From: Burkholderia cenocepacia
Lineage (GTDB): Bacteria; Pseudomonadota; Gammaproteobacteria; Burkholderiales; Burkholderiaceae
NCBI RefSeq assembly: GCF_900446215.1
Contig: NZ_UAQZ01000012.1
Location: forward strand, 62,001 to 126,000
Length of the DNA stretch: 64,000 nt
Direction of reading: 5' to 3'
A model generated the notes under the pieces. That model was not told where the DNA came from. It saw nothing but the letters and a program-made list of their open reading frames with translations, and did not search any database. A program made the translations under genes and the position numbers. Shown one piece after another: positions 17,357 to 28,984 of the stretch. Every line of letters starts with the position of its first letter. Positions within the stretch are counted from its first letter, which is position 1.

Positions 17357-18094
17357 ATGCGTTTCAACCACCGCCGGATCGACCTCATGGGATACCCGTT
17401 CGCCACCGCCGCCCTCGGCCCGCTGCTGTTCGCGCAAGGGCGCTACGTGCGCCGCGTCACGCCGCGGCTGCCCGAAGCGGCCGGGCCGCGCGACGGCTCA
17501 GTTGGCGACGGCCCGCCGCTGCGCGTGCTGGTGGTCGGCGATTCGGCCGCCGCGGGGGTCGGCGTCGCGACGCAGCACGACGCGCTCGCCGGGCAACTGG
17601 CGAGCGCGCTGGCGGCCACGCACCGAGTGCGCTGGAAACTGCTCGCGCGCACCGGCCTGACCACGCGCGAGCTCGTCGACTGGCTCGCCGCCGAGCCGGC
17701 CGAGCCGTTCGACGTGGCCGTGACGTCGCTCGGCGTCAACGACGTGACGGGCGGCGTGCCGCCCGCACGCTGGCTCGCGCAGCAGACCGAGCTGGTGCGG
17801 CTGCTCGCCGCGCGTTTCCAGGTCGGGCACGCGATCCTGTCGGCGGTGCCGCCGATGGAGCGCTTCCCGGCGCTGCCGCAGCCGCTCGCGTGGTATCTGG
17901 GGCGGCGCGCGAAACGGCTCAACACGGCGCTCGCCGGCTGGGCGGGCGCGCAGCCGCACTGCACGTTCCTGCGGGTCGACCTGCCGCTCGAACGGCACCT
18001 GATGGCCGCCGACGGCTTCCACCCCGGCGCAGCCGCCTGCGCGGTGTGGGCCGCGCAGGTTGCGGCTGCGGTGCGGCAGCGGATGGACGGATGA
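17357..18094 (+). CDS. SGNH/GDSL-type hydrolase
   Basis: This 245-aa protein is a Ser-hydrolase of the SGNH fold, acting on ester bonds of an unknown substrate. Block I is VVGDSAAAGVG near residue 60 with the nucleophile Ser, block III is SLGVNDVTGG, and the catalytic Asp/His lie in DGFHPG near the C-terminus. The start at MRFNHRRID is chosen; an upstream frame is Arg-rich and overlaps the rep promoter region. It is divergent from rep, with 280 bases between. Confidence 0.82.
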   Translation: MRFNHRRIDLMGYPFATAALGPLLFAQGRYVRRVTPRLPEAAGPRDGSVGDGPPLRVLVVGDSAAAGVGVATQHDALAGQLASALAATHRVRWKLLARTGLTTRELVDWLAAEPAEPFDVAVTSLGVNDVTGGVPPARWLAQQTELVRLLAARFQVGHAILSAVPPMERFPALPQPLAWYLGRRAKRLNTALAGWAGAQPHCTFLRVDLPLERHLMAADGFHPGAAACAVWAAQVAAAVRQRMDG

Positions 18095-18144
18095 TGCGGC
18101 ACATGCCGAGGCCGGCTGGCCGCCCCGGCTCACCGGGCGGTGCG

Positions 18145-18207
18145 CCGGGTGCCGGGTGCCGGGTGCCGGGTGCCGGGTGCCAAGAGCCAAGAGCCGGGTG
18201 CCGCGAG
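18145..18207. repeat. heptanucleotide tandem repeat
   Basis: Nine 7-bp units stand in tandem: CCGGGTG five times, CCAAGAG twice, CCGGGTG once and CCGCGAG once. They lie in the 300-base gap between the SGNH hydrolase and the oxidoreductase. The gap holds no other recognisable feature. Confidence 0.9.
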
Positions 18208-18395
18208 TTCGACAGTCGCACCGCGCGCCCCCGCTCCTGCGCAAAACGCCGGTATTCCTTGCGCAAGCGTCGCATCGCTCCGTGCATTTCGCCCGACGCG
18301 TCTGTGCAAGCGGCAGCGCCATGCCAAAATAGCCGGTCGTCTTCGCGCCGCTCCGGCGCGCCATCCTTTAGTTTCCTTCGCAGCCAGGAATTGCC

Positions 18396-19448
18396 ATGTC
18401 GTCATTGCTCAGGATTGGTTTGATGGGTTTCGGTTTCGCCGGCGCGACGTTCCATGCGCCCGTGATCGCCACGAGCGGCCGCACTGAAGTCGCCGCGATC
18501 GCGACGGGCCAGGGGGAGCGCGCGCAGGCCGCGTATCCGGGCGCGCGCATCGTTCCCGACCTCGACACGCTGCTCGGCCTCGACGATATCGAATGTGTGG
18601 TGATCGCCACGCCGAACGACACCCATTTCGCGCTCGCGCGCCAGGTGCTCGAAGCCGGCCGCCACGTAGTGGTCGACAAGCCCGTCACGCTCACCGCCGA
18701 CGAGGCGCTCGCGCTCGCGCGGCTCGCGAACGCGCGCAGCCGGCTGTTCGCGCCGTTCCACAACCGCCGCTGGGACGGCGATTTCCTCACCGTGCGCCGC
18801 ATCGTCGAATCGGGCGAGCTCGGCCGCCTCACGTACTTCGCGTCGCACTTCGACCGCTTCCGGCCGACGCCGCGCACGCGCTGGCGCGAGGAGCCGGCCC
18901 GCGGCGGCGGCCTGCTGCTCGACCTCGGCCCGCACCTGATCGACCAGGCCCTCGCGCTGTTCGGCACGCCGGAAACGGTGAGCGCCACCGTCAAGACGCG
19001 CCGCGACCACGGTACGGCGCCCGATTTCGTGCACCTGCTGCTCGGCTATCCGGACAAGGACGTCGCGCTGCATGCGAGCGCGCTGTCGGCGATCGAACCC
19101 GCGCGCTTCACGCTGCACGGCACGCGCGGCAGCTACCAGAAGTTCGGGCTCGACACGCAGGAAGACCAGCTCAAGGCCGGCCTCACCGCGGACGACGTCG
19201 AATTCGGCGGCGGCAACCCGCCCGGCCTGTTGCGCGTGCTCGACGGCGACGTCGAGGTCGAGCGGCCGGTGCCGACGCTCGACGGCCAGTACGCGGAGTT
19301 CTACCGCGCGCTCGCCGCGTCGATCCGCGACGGCGCGCCGTTCCCCGTCACCGCGCAGGACGCGGTCGACGTGATGACGATCATCGAGCTCGCCGCGCAG
19401 AGCGAACACGACGGCCGCCGGGTGCCGTTCGTGCGCCGCCCGGTCTGA
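18396..19448 (+). CDS. Gfo/Idh/MocA family oxidoreductase
   Basis: This 350-aa protein has an N-terminal Rossmann fold for NAD(P) (GLMGFGFAGATFHAPV, about residues 8-23) and a C-terminal alpha/beta domain. The signature EAGRHVVVDKPVTL (with the catalytic-type Lys of the family) is near residue 95, and GGGLLLDLGPHLIDQAL near 170. It resembles the YvaA/YdgJ subgroup acting on sugars or inositols; the substrate cannot be read from sequence. CAGGAA precedes the ATG. Confidence 0.85.
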   Translation: MSSLLRIGLMGFGFAGATFHAPVIATSGRTEVAAIATGQGERAQAAYPGARIVPDLDTLLGLDDIECVVIATPNDTHFALARQVLEAGRHVVVDKPVTLTADEALALARLANARSRLFAPFHNRRWDGDFLTVRRIVESGELGRLTYFASHFDRFRPTPRTRWREEPARGGGLLLDLGPHLIDQALALFGTPETVSATVKTRRDHGTAPDFVHLLLGYPDKDVALHASALSAIEPARFTLHGTRGSYQKFGLDTQEDQLKAGLTADDVEFGGGNPPGLLRVLDGDVEVERPVPTLDGQYAEFYRALAASIRDGAPFPVTAQDAVDVMTIIELAAQSEHDGRRVPFVRRPV

Positions 19449-19651
19449 CGCCGCGGGCCGGGTCGGTGCCGACCCGGCCGCCCTCCCGCGCCACACGCCC
19501 GCGGCAGCGCTGCCTCTTCCTCCCTGCGCCGCCCCGCCCGCTCGGCGCCGAACATTCCGTTACAAATGGTGCGGGAACGAAAGTCAGCGGTCGTTCGGTC
19601 TGACGCGTTTCTCAAAAAGTCGATCCGACACCCATCCGTCAGGAGAATGTG

Positions 19652-20014
19652 ATGCAACGGTTGATTCGCGCAGCGGCATGCTGCGTCCTGGTTTCCTCGC
19701 TCGCGGCGTGTATCGTGCAGCCGCAGCGGCCGGCCCGGCAGGCGCCCCCGCCGCGACCGAATCCGCAGGTCGTCGCGAACGACCGCATGCAGGAGGTCCA
19801 GGGACGGATCGACAACCTGCATCGCCGGATCGACGCGCGCGTGAACGGCGGCTACTACCCGCCGCCCTACGGCGCGCAGCTGCACCATCGCCTCGACGTG
19901 ATCCGCCAGGAAGCGAACGACATGTCGGCCCAGCACAACGGCGGCCTGTCCGGCGACGAGCAGCGCGTGCTGAACCAGGAACTCGACACGGCCGCGCGCG
20001 CGATCGGCGAGTAA
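19652..20014 (+). CDS. small outer-membrane-type lipoprotein, unknown
   Basis: This 120-aa protein has a lipoprotein signal peptide with the lipobox LAAC (cleavage near residue 20), followed by a Pro/Gln-rich linker and helical segments (MQEVQGRIDNLHRRIDARV). A GTG at 19649 also fits, but the ATG at 19652 is better spaced from AGGAG at 19641-19645. The function is unknown. Confidence 0.7.
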   Translation: MQRLIRAAACCVLVSSLAACIVQPQRPARQAPPPRPNPQVVANDRMQEVQGRIDNLHRRIDARVNGGYYPPPYGAQLHHRLDVIRQEANDMSAQHNGGLSGDEQRVLNQELDTAARAIGE

Positions 20015-20015
20015 C

Positions 20016-20067
20016 GCGCCGGCACCTGCCGGCGCGGATGAAGCGGCGGCGCCGGCCGCCGCCGCTT
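20016..20067. terminator. two GC-rich hairpins after the lipoprotein gene
   Basis: GCGCCGGC-ACCT-GCCGGCGC and AAGCGGCGGCG-CCGGC-CGCCGCCGCTT are adjacent inverted repeats. Neither has a clear T tract, so termination is only suggested. Confidence 0.35.
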
Positions 20068-20135
20068 GTCGCGAAGCGACATTCTTTTGCTCAAATTGAC
20101 AATGCCCACCTGCTCGCGTACAGTCGCCCGCACGC

Positions 20136-20395
20136 ATCGGGAGAGCGTGTGACCGGGTTGTTCCGACACCGGTTGCGCCGCCGAAGGGGCACACCCGCAA
20201 ACTCTCAGGCAAAAGGACCGACCGCGTCGGGAAACCGCATCCGCGCACCGCGCGAGCAATACGTTTCCCGCACTCTGGAGAGCGGCAGTAGCCCGCAGCG
20301 CATTGGCTGCGCGGGCAGGCTGCCCACCGAAGGGGCGCGCGTTCGCCGGGCTTGGCCCGCAGCGCAATCTCTCAGGTATCGAGGACAGAGGGGCA
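20136..20395 (+). promoter_or_regulatory. tandem glycine riboswitch
   Basis: Two glycine aptamers stand in tandem in the leader of gcvT. Aptamer 1 (about 20138-20222) has GGGAGAGCG, CCGAAGGGGCA, ACTCTCAGGCAAAAGGACCG; aptamer 2 (about 20272-20395) has GGAGAGCGGCAG, CACCGAAGGGGCG, ATCTCTCAGGTATCGAGGAC. The core CGAAGGGG and CTCTCAGG elements are present in both. It should switch on the glycine cleavage operon when glycine is abundant. Confidence 0.92.
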
Positions 20396-20481
20396 TGTAC
20401 CGGATCGCGTGAGGCCATCGGCCGCGGCGGTCGGCACATGGCCGTTCTGATCCGCGCGCAAGCGCCTTGCCTGAGGCCTCG

Positions 20482-21600
20482 ATGACTGCACTGAATCACA
20501 CTCCGCTCAACGCCGCGCACCGCGCGCTCAATGCCCGCATGGTCGACTTCGGCGGCTGGGACATGCCCGTCAACTACGGCTCGCAGATCGAAGAACACGC
20601 TGCCGTGCGCACCGACGCCGGCATGTTCGACGTGTCGCACATGTGCGTCGTCGATTTCACCGGCAGCCGCGTGCGCGCGTTCTTCGAGCATGCGATCGCG
20701 AACAACGTCGGCAAGCTCAAGACGCCCGGCAAGGCACTCTACTCGTGCCTGCTCAACCCGCAAGGCGGCGTCATCGACGATCTGATCGTCTACTACTTCA
20801 CCGAAGAATTCTTCCGCGTGGTCGTCAACGCCGGCACCGCCGACAAAGACATCGCGTGGTTCAACCAGCTGAACGAGCAAGGCGGCTACGGCCTGACGAT
20901 CGCGCCGCGCCGCGATTTCGCGATCGTCGCCGTCCAGGGTCCGAACGCCCGCGAAAAGGTCTGGGCGACGGTGCCTTCCGCCCGCGCCGCCACCAGCGAA
21001 CTCAAGCCGTTCAACGCCGCGCAGGTCGCCGGCACGCCGTTCGGCGATCTCACTATCGCCCGCACCGGCTATACCGGCGAAGACGGCTTCGAAGTGATCG
21101 TCCCGGCCGTGCACGTCGAAGTGCTGTGGAATGCGCTGCAGCAACACGGCGTGCGTCCGTGCGGACTCGGCGCGCGCGACACGCTGCGCCTCGAGGCCGG
21201 CATGAACCTGTACGGCCAGGACATGGACGACACCGTCTCCCCGCTCGACGCGGGCCTCGCATGGACCGTCGACCTCGCCGCGCCGCGCGACTTCGTCGGC
21301 CGCGCCGCACTCGAAGCCAACGGCACGCGCGCCGCGTTCGTCGGCCTGATCCTGCAGAAGGAAAACGGCAAGGCGGGCGGCGTGCTGCGCGCGCACCAGA
21401 AGGTCGTCACGCCGCACGGCGAAGGCGAGATCACGAGCGGCACGTTCTCGCCGTCGATGCAGGAATCGATCGCGTTCGCGCGGGTGCCGGCGGCCGTCCA
21501 GATCGGCGACACCGTCCAGGTGCAAATTCGAGACAAGAATCTTCCCGCGCGCGTGGTAAAACTGCCGTTCGTGCGCAACGGCAAGGTCCTCGCTGCGTAA
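20482..21600 (+). CDS. gcvT: glycine cleavage T protein (aminomethyltransferase)
   Basis: This 372-aa enzyme transfers the methylene group of glycine from the H protein to tetrahydrofolate and releases ammonia. The start [13 protein letters not shown] is chosen over a TTG upstream. The family segments [19 protein letters not shown] and [18 protein letters not shown] are clear, and the length matches E. coli GcvT (364 aa). It is the first gene of gcvTHP, under the tandem riboswitch. Confidence 0.95.
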   Translation: MTALNHTPLNAAHRALNARMVDFGGWDMPVNYGSQIEEHAAVRTDAGMFDVSHMCVVDFTGSRVRAFFEHAIANNVGKLKTPGKALYSCLLNPQGGVIDDLIVYYFTEEFFRVVVNAGTADKDIAWFNQLNEQGGYGLTIAPRRDFAIVAVQGPNAREKVWATVPSARAATSELKPFNAAQVAGTPFGDLTIARTGYTGEDGFEVIVPAVHVEVLWNALQQHGVRPCGLGARDTLRLEAGMNLYGQDMDDTVSPLDAGLAWTVDLAAPRDFVGRAALEANGTRAAFVGLILQKENGKAGGVLRAHQKVVTPHGEGEITSGTFSPSMQESIAFARVPAAVQIGDTVQVQIRDKNLPARVVKLPFVRNGKVLAA

Positions 21601-21726
21601 CGACCGAGAAGCGGCCGCGGGGCCGCCTCCCGGCAAGCCGGGAGATGGCGCCCGGCGCAACCCTATCCGGCGTGCCATGGCGGCGCGCCAGCAGAACGAA
21701 CACACCCTTTTATCCAGGAGCATCCG

Positions 21727-22107
21727 ATGAGCAACGTCCCGGCCGAGCTGAAATACACCGACGAACACGAGTGGATCCGCACCGAGGCGGACGGCACGCT
21801 GACGGTCGGCATCACCGATCACGCGCAGAGCACGCTCGGCGACATCGTCTTCCTCGAGCTGCCCGAAGTCGGCAAGTCGGTGAACGCGGGCGACGCCGTC
21901 GGCGTCGTCGAATCGGTGAAGGCGGCCTCCGACATCTACTCGCCGGTGTCCGGCGAGATCGTCGCCATCAACGAAGCAGCCACCGATGCGCCGGAAGAAG
22001 TGAACGGCGATGCGTACGGCGTGTGGCTCTTCAAGATCAAGCTCGCGGCCGGCGCGTCGACCGACAAGCTGATCGACGCCGACGCCTACAGCAAGCTGAT
22101 CGACTAA
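21727..22107 (+). CDS. gcvH: glycine cleavage H protein
   Basis: This 126-aa carrier shuttles the aminomethyl group between P, T and L proteins on a lipoyl-lysine. The lipoylation Lys lies in [10 protein letters not shown] near residue 64. The length and order between gcvT and gcvP are standard. AGGAG lies 6-7 bases before the ATG. Confidence 0.95.
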
Positions 22108-22165
22108 TTTCCCTACCCGAACCGCGCGGCGCCGGCCTCGGCGCGCGCGGGACCAGAGTCACGCC

Positions 22166-25093
<2,928 letters not shown>

Positions 25094-25129
25094 CGCGCGC
25101 CAGGCCCGGAGCCGACCAATGGTGACCGC

Positions 25130-25162
25130 ACCGCACGCAACCCGGGGTTGCGTGCGGTTTTT
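25130..25162 (+). terminator. Rho-independent terminator after gcvP
   Basis: ACCGCACGCAACCC and GGGTTGCGTGCGGT form a 14-bp perfect stem with a one-base centre, followed by TTTT. Confidence 0.9.
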
Positions 25163-25244
25163 GCGTTCGCCGGGCCGACCGGTTCACGTTCATCCGCCAA
25201 TCCGGCTAACATCACACGCGATCCAGCCAATGAAGGAGTTCCGC

Positions 25245-26387
25245 ATGGTGCGTCCGATGTTTCCGGGCCATGGTGCAACCGAGCGGCGGCCGCGCATCCG
25301 CGCAGGCCGCTACGTGCCGATGCTCGTCGCGTCGCTGTCGTTGGCCGCCGCCGGCCTCGGCGTCGCCGGCAGTGCGCGCGCGGCGATGAATTTCTGCGCG
25401 GCGCCGGCGCTGCAGACGAGCGAGACGACGCAGGCCGAGCCGGGCGTGCAGGCGCTGATCCGCAGCGTCGACGCGCGCATCGGCGAGCAGCCGAAAGCGA
25501 TGGCGCGCGTGCACACCGAGGGCACGCTGCCGCACGAAGGCATCTACGACCAGAGCGCGGCCGCGCTGCGGGACATGGATCTGATGCGCGACGCGGCGCT
25601 CGCGTGGCGCGTGACGAACGCGCCGCGCTACCTGCAACTCGTCGACCGCTTCCTGTCCGCGTGGGTCTCGACCTACCAGCCGAGCTTCAACCCGATCGAC
25701 GAGACGCGCTTCGAGAGCCTGATCGTCGCGTACGACATGACCGCGAGCGCGTTGCCGGTGAAAACGCGCAACGCGACGGCCGCGTTCATCGCGAAGCTCG
25801 GCGCCGGCTATGTCGCGCAGGTCGACGCGCAGAAGCGCCCGCTCACCGGCACCTGGCGCAACAACTGGCAGAGCCACCGGATCAAGCTGATCGCGCTGTC
25901 CGCGTTCACGCTCGGCGACCGCAAGATGATGAACGCCGCGCAGCGGCTGTTCGTCGAGCATCTCGCCGACAACATCGGCCCGGACGGCAAGACGTGGGAT
26001 TTCGAGGAACGCGATGCGCTGCATTACGCGGTCTACGATCTGCAGCCGCTGGTAACGGCCGCGCTCGCCGCGCGCCGCTTCAACCGCAACTGGCTGCGCG
26101 AGCGCGGCGCGAATGGCGCGACGCTCGCGGCCGCGCTCGACTGGCTCGTGCCGTATGCGCTCGGCGAGAAGACGCACGAGGAATTCGTGAATTCACCGGT
26201 GCCGTTCGACGCGAAGCGCCGCGAGGCCGGCTTGCCGGGTTACACGGGGCAGTGGGACCCGAAAAACGCCACCGAACTCTTTCATCTGGCCGCGCGGCTC
26301 GACGGGCGCTATGCCCGCGTCGCGCAGCAGCTTTCCCCAACGCCGCCCGCATGGCTCGCCGCGTGCCTGCCATTGCAGGCGCGCTAG
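25245..26387 (+). CDS. alginate lyase family protein (PL5-type), secreted
   Basis: This 380-aa protein has a twin-Arg-poor signal peptide (hydrophobic core MLVASLSLAAAGLGVAG, cleavage near ARA) and an (alpha/alpha)-barrel alginate lyase domain. The segments NNWQSHRIK and YDLQPLVTA with conserved Asn/His/Tyr fit the AlgL catalytic region. AAGGAG is 7 bases before the chosen ATG. It would cleave mannuronate-type polysaccharide or a related polymer in the periplasm. It stands alone here, not in an alginate biosynthesis cluster. Confidence 0.8.
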   Translation: MVRPMFPGHGATERRPRIRAGRYVPMLVASLSLAAAGLGVAGSARAAMNFCAAPALQTSETTQAEPGVQALIRSVDARIGEQPKAMARVHTEGTLPHEGIYDQSAAALRDMDLMRDAALAWRVTNAPRYLQLVDRFLSAWVSTYQPSFNPIDETRFESLIVAYDMTASALPVKTRNATAAFIAKLGAGYVAQVDAQKRPLTGTWRNNWQSHRIKLIALSAFTLGDRKMMNAAQRLFVEHLADNIGPDGKTWDFEERDALHYAVYDLQPLVTAALAARRFNRNWLRERGANGATLAAALDWLVPYALGEKTHEEFVNSPVPFDAKRREAGLPGYTGQWDPKNATELFHLAARLDGRYARVAQQLSPTPPAWLAACLPLQAR

Positions 26388-26417
26388 CATCATTCTTATC
26401 GCAAGGCAGGTATCGAA

Positions 26418-27806
26418 ATGGCAGTCAGCGTGTTTGACCTCTTCAAGATCGGCATCGGTCCGTCCAGTTCGCACACGGTCGGACCGATGCGCGCGGCGCT
26501 GATGTTCGTCCAGGGCCTCGAGCGCGACGGGCTGCTCGACGCGACGGCCCACGTGAAGGTCGAGCTGTACGGCTCGCTCGGCGCCACCGGCAAGGGCCAC
26601 GGCACCGACCGCGGCGTGATGCTCGGCCTGCTCGGCGACGCGCCCGACACCGTCGATCCCGACACGATCGACGCGCGACTCGAAGACGTCCGCAAGACGA
26701 AGCAACTCGCGCTGCTCGGCACGCATCCGGTGCCGTTCGTGCTGAAGGACAACATCGCGTTCTACCGCCAGGCGCTGCCCGAACATCCGAACGGGATGAA
26801 GCTGCGCGCGAGCGACGCGAACGGCGCGGTGCTGGTCGAGCGCACTTATCTGTCGGTCGGCGGCGGCTTCGTCGTGACGGCCGGCGCACCGAACACCAAG
26901 GTGCTGAGCGCGGCCGAGCAGATGACGCACCCGTTCCGCACCGGCGCGGAGCTGCTCGCGCTGACCGCGTCGACCGGCAAGTCGATCGCGCAACTGATGT
27001 GGGAAAACGAGCGCGCGTGGCACACCGAGGAAGAAACGCGCGACGGGCTGCTGAAGATCTGGGCCGTGATGCAGTCGTGCGTGTCGCGCGGCTGCGGGAT
27101 CGGCAACCCGGACGCCGACGGCAACCTGCCCGGCCCGTTCCAGGTCAAGCGCCGCGCGCCGCAGCTGTACCGCACGCTGACGGGCAGCCCTGAGCGCGCG
27201 CTGCAGGACCCGCTGTCGATGATCGACTGGATCAACCTGTACGCGATCGCGGTCAACGAGGAAAACGCGGCCGGCGGCCGCGTCGTCACCGCGCCGACCA
27301 ACGGCGCGGCCGGCATCATCCCGGCGGTGCTGCACTACTACACGCGCTTCACGCCCGGCGCGAACGAACAGGGCGTGATCGATTTCCTGCTGACGGCCGC
27401 CGCGATCGGCATCCTGTACAAGCTCAACGCGTCGATCTCCGGCGCGGAAGTCGGTTGCCAGGGCGAAGTGGGCGTCGCGTGCTCGATGGCCGCCGGCGCA
27501 CTCGCGGCCGTGCTCGGCGGCACGCCGCAGCAGGTCGAGAACGCGGCCGAGATCGGGATGGAGCACAACCTCGGCCTGACCTGCGACCCGGTGGGCGGGA
27601 TGGTGCAGATCCCGTGCATCGAACGCAACGCGATGGCGTCGGTGAAAGCCGTCAACGCGGCGCGCATGGCGCTGCGCGGTGACGGCTCGCACTACGTGTC
27701 GCTCGACTCCGTGATCAAGACGATGCGCGAGACGGGCGCCGACATGAAGACCAAGTACAAGGAAACGTCGCGCGGCGGGCTGGCGGTGAATATCGTCGAG
27801 TGCTGA
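26418..27806 (+). CDS. sdaA: L-serine ammonia-lyase (iron-sulfur)
   Basis: This 462-aa single-chain enzyme converts L-serine to pyruvate and ammonia with a 4Fe-4S cluster. It begins with the family motif [21 protein letters not shown]. Cluster Cys residues appear in [23 protein letters not shown] and [16 protein letters not shown]. Its position downstream of gcvTHP links glycine, serine and pyruvate metabolism, although the alginate lyase lies between. Confidence 0.94.
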   Translation: MAVSVFDLFKIGIGPSSSHTVGPMRAALMFVQGLERDGLLDATAHVKVELYGSLGATGKGHGTDRGVMLGLLGDAPDTVDPDTIDARLEDVRKTKQLALLGTHPVPFVLKDNIAFYRQALPEHPNGMKLRASDANGAVLVERTYLSVGGGFVVTAGAPNTKVLSAAEQMTHPFRTGAELLALTASTGKSIAQLMWENERAWHTEEETRDGLLKIWAVMQSCVSRGCGIGNPDADGNLPGPFQVKRRAPQLYRTLTGSPERALQDPLSMIDWINLYAIAVNEENAAGGRVVTAPTNGAAGIIPAVLHYYTRFTPGANEQGVIDFLLTAAAIGILYKLNASISGAEVGCQGEVGVACSMAAGALAAVLGGTPQQVENAAEIGMEHNLGLTCDPVGGMVQIPCIERNAMASVKAVNAARMALRGDGSHYVSLDSVIKTMRETGADMKTKYKETSRGGLAVNIVEC

Positions 27807-27816
27807 TGCTGGATCA

Positions 27817-27855
27817 GGCGGTCATGCGGGACGAATGAACGCTTGCATGACCGCC
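27817..27855. terminator. hairpin after sdaA
   Basis: GGCGGTCATGC and GCATGACCGCC form a perfect 11-bp stem with a 17-base loop just after sdaA. There is no T tract. Confidence 0.4.
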
Positions 27856-27874
27856 GGGTCCCGGCGTGCACACA

Positions 27875-27963
27875 TCAATCGTTCAACCAGTTCTCGAGCC
27901 GCAATCCCGGGTACTCGCGAAATCCCGCTCGTTGTTGGTCACCAGAACGGCGAATATCGCGCA
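27875..27963 (-). pseudogene. VapC toxin remnant (C-terminal end, frameshifted)
   Basis: On the minus strand, one frame reads AIFAVLVTNNERDFA and the adjacent frame continues EYPGLRLENWLND to a stop at 27875. Together this is the C-terminal end of a PIN-domain VapC toxin (TNNxRDF ... PGLRLENW). The 5' part is missing and a frameshift separates the two pieces. It begins right after the stop of the ParE-like toxin gene. Confidence 0.6.
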
Positions 27964-28248
27964 TTACGGCCATTGCCGTCGCGCATGCAGTACGCGGAGA
28001 ATCTCCACGATGCCATCGGCCGGCCGGATTCGGTACACGAGCACATAGTTCGGCGCGATCACCAGCTCGCGTGTGCCGGCCACCCGCCCTTGCCGATACA
28101 ACTCGGCGTGGGCCGGTAGCGCCACCGCCCTTTCTTCCAGCCGTTCGTCGAGTTCGACCGCAGCCAGCGGGTCGTCCTCGGCGATGTAGTCCATGATCGC
28201 GGCGCGATCCTCCAGCGCCTTCGGGTTCCAGTGCAGCGCCAGGGTCAA
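27964..28248 (-). CDS. RelE/ParE-family toxin
   Basis: This 94-aa protein has the RelE/ParE layout: HWNPKALEDRAAIMDYIAEDD at the N-terminus, then GRVAGTRELVIAPNYVLVYRI and VEILRVLHARRQWP at the end. ParE members act on DNA gyrase and RelE members on mRNA; which applies here is not decided. Its ATG overlaps the stop of the upstream partner gene by 4 bases, the usual antitoxin-first order. Confidence 0.85.
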   Translation of the reverse strand: MTLALHWNPKALEDRAAIMDYIAEDDPLAAVELDERLEERAVALPAHAELYRQGRVAGTRELVIAPNYVLVYRIRPADGIVEILRVLHARRQWP

Positions 28249-28706
28249 GAAACATCCCCACGCCTGCCCGCGAGCCGATCACGCAGTGCCGCACGGCGCG
28301 ACGCGAAGTCGGCGCTGACTTCGGCGTCCGGAATCGACGCACGCGGGTCGTCCAGCGCCTGCTGCACCTGCTCCCGAAACCAGCGATCGTGGGCCGCCGC
28401 CTCGTGTGCCGCCTTCAACGCCACCGCCCGATCGGGCCGCGTCGCCCGGCCGGCCGCATCCGGATCGAAGGCCGACGCATCCACATCGAACCGGCTGATA
28501 CCGATGTCACGCAGAAAGCCGACCAGCGTTTCAAATCGGCGAAACACCCGCACGTCGCCGCGCTTGGCCGACAGGAAACGCTCGTGCGCGCCGCAGCGGG
28601 CCGAGAGCGCCCAGCCGTTGCCGCAACCGACCACGCGGGCCGCACGCACCGCGCCGGCTTCGACCAGCTCCGTCAGCGTCTTTTGATCGATCGTTTCGGT
28701 CGTCAT
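28245..28706 (-). CDS. antitoxin partner of the ParE-like toxin (two-part protein)
   Basis: This 153-aa protein is longer than most antitoxins. Residues 1-75 form a small domain (LTELVEAGAVRAARVVGCGN then RRFETLVGFLRDIGI) resembling the N-terminal part of plasmid partition/KfrB-type proteins. Residues 80-153 are helical and end in [20 protein letters not shown], a likely toxin-binding tail. The coupled toxin downstream supports the role. The function of the N-terminal part is inferred, probably DNA binding for autorepression. Confidence 0.65.
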   Translation of the reverse strand: MTTETIDQKTLTELVEAGAVRAARVVGCGNGWALSARCGAHERFLSAKRGDVRVFRRFETLVGFLRDIGISRFDVDASAFDPDAAGRATRPDRAVALKAAHEAAAHDRWFREQVQQALDDPRASIPDAEVSADFASRRAALRDRLAGRRGDVS

Positions 28707-28717
28707 GGCGATTCTTG

Positions 28718-28757
28718 CCCCATTTTTTACTCACCCGTTGAAATTTTACTATTGAAT
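28718..28757 (-). promoter_or_regulatory. AT-rich promoter region of the toxin-antitoxin operon
   Basis: The minus strand carries two copies of a TTCAA-(6-9)-GTAAAA motif upstream of the antitoxin start. This AT-rich direct repeat stands out in GC-rich surroundings and may be the autoregulatory site. Confidence 0.35.
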
Positions 28758-28984
28758 GGCCTCCCGATTTATTGTTATTTGGTCGACCCGCTTTCACGCT
28801 GGAAGCAGCGTCCGGCTCAGTGTCCGTAGCCCTGACTTTCCGCCGTCGCGCCCACGCGCACAAGCTGGCCGATCAGCCAGCCGAAGCCGGGACCCGCACC
28901 GAACCACCCGACGTTCCGACACTTTTCAGCGCCCGGCCATCCGGCGTAAGCTGTACGTCCCGCTACCCAGGGAGACGGCAGCCC

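Noticed and set aside
17077..17406. 110-residue N-terminal extension of Rep
   Set aside because: The extension is Arg/Pro-rich and unlike the family; the ATG at 17076 gives the expected distance to the Walker A motif.
18145..18207. CRISPR-like array
   Set aside because: The units are 7 bp in direct tandem without spacers.
20467..20481. TTG start of gcvT at 20467
   Set aside because: It adds five residues outside the family N-terminus; the ATG at 20482 gives the standard start.
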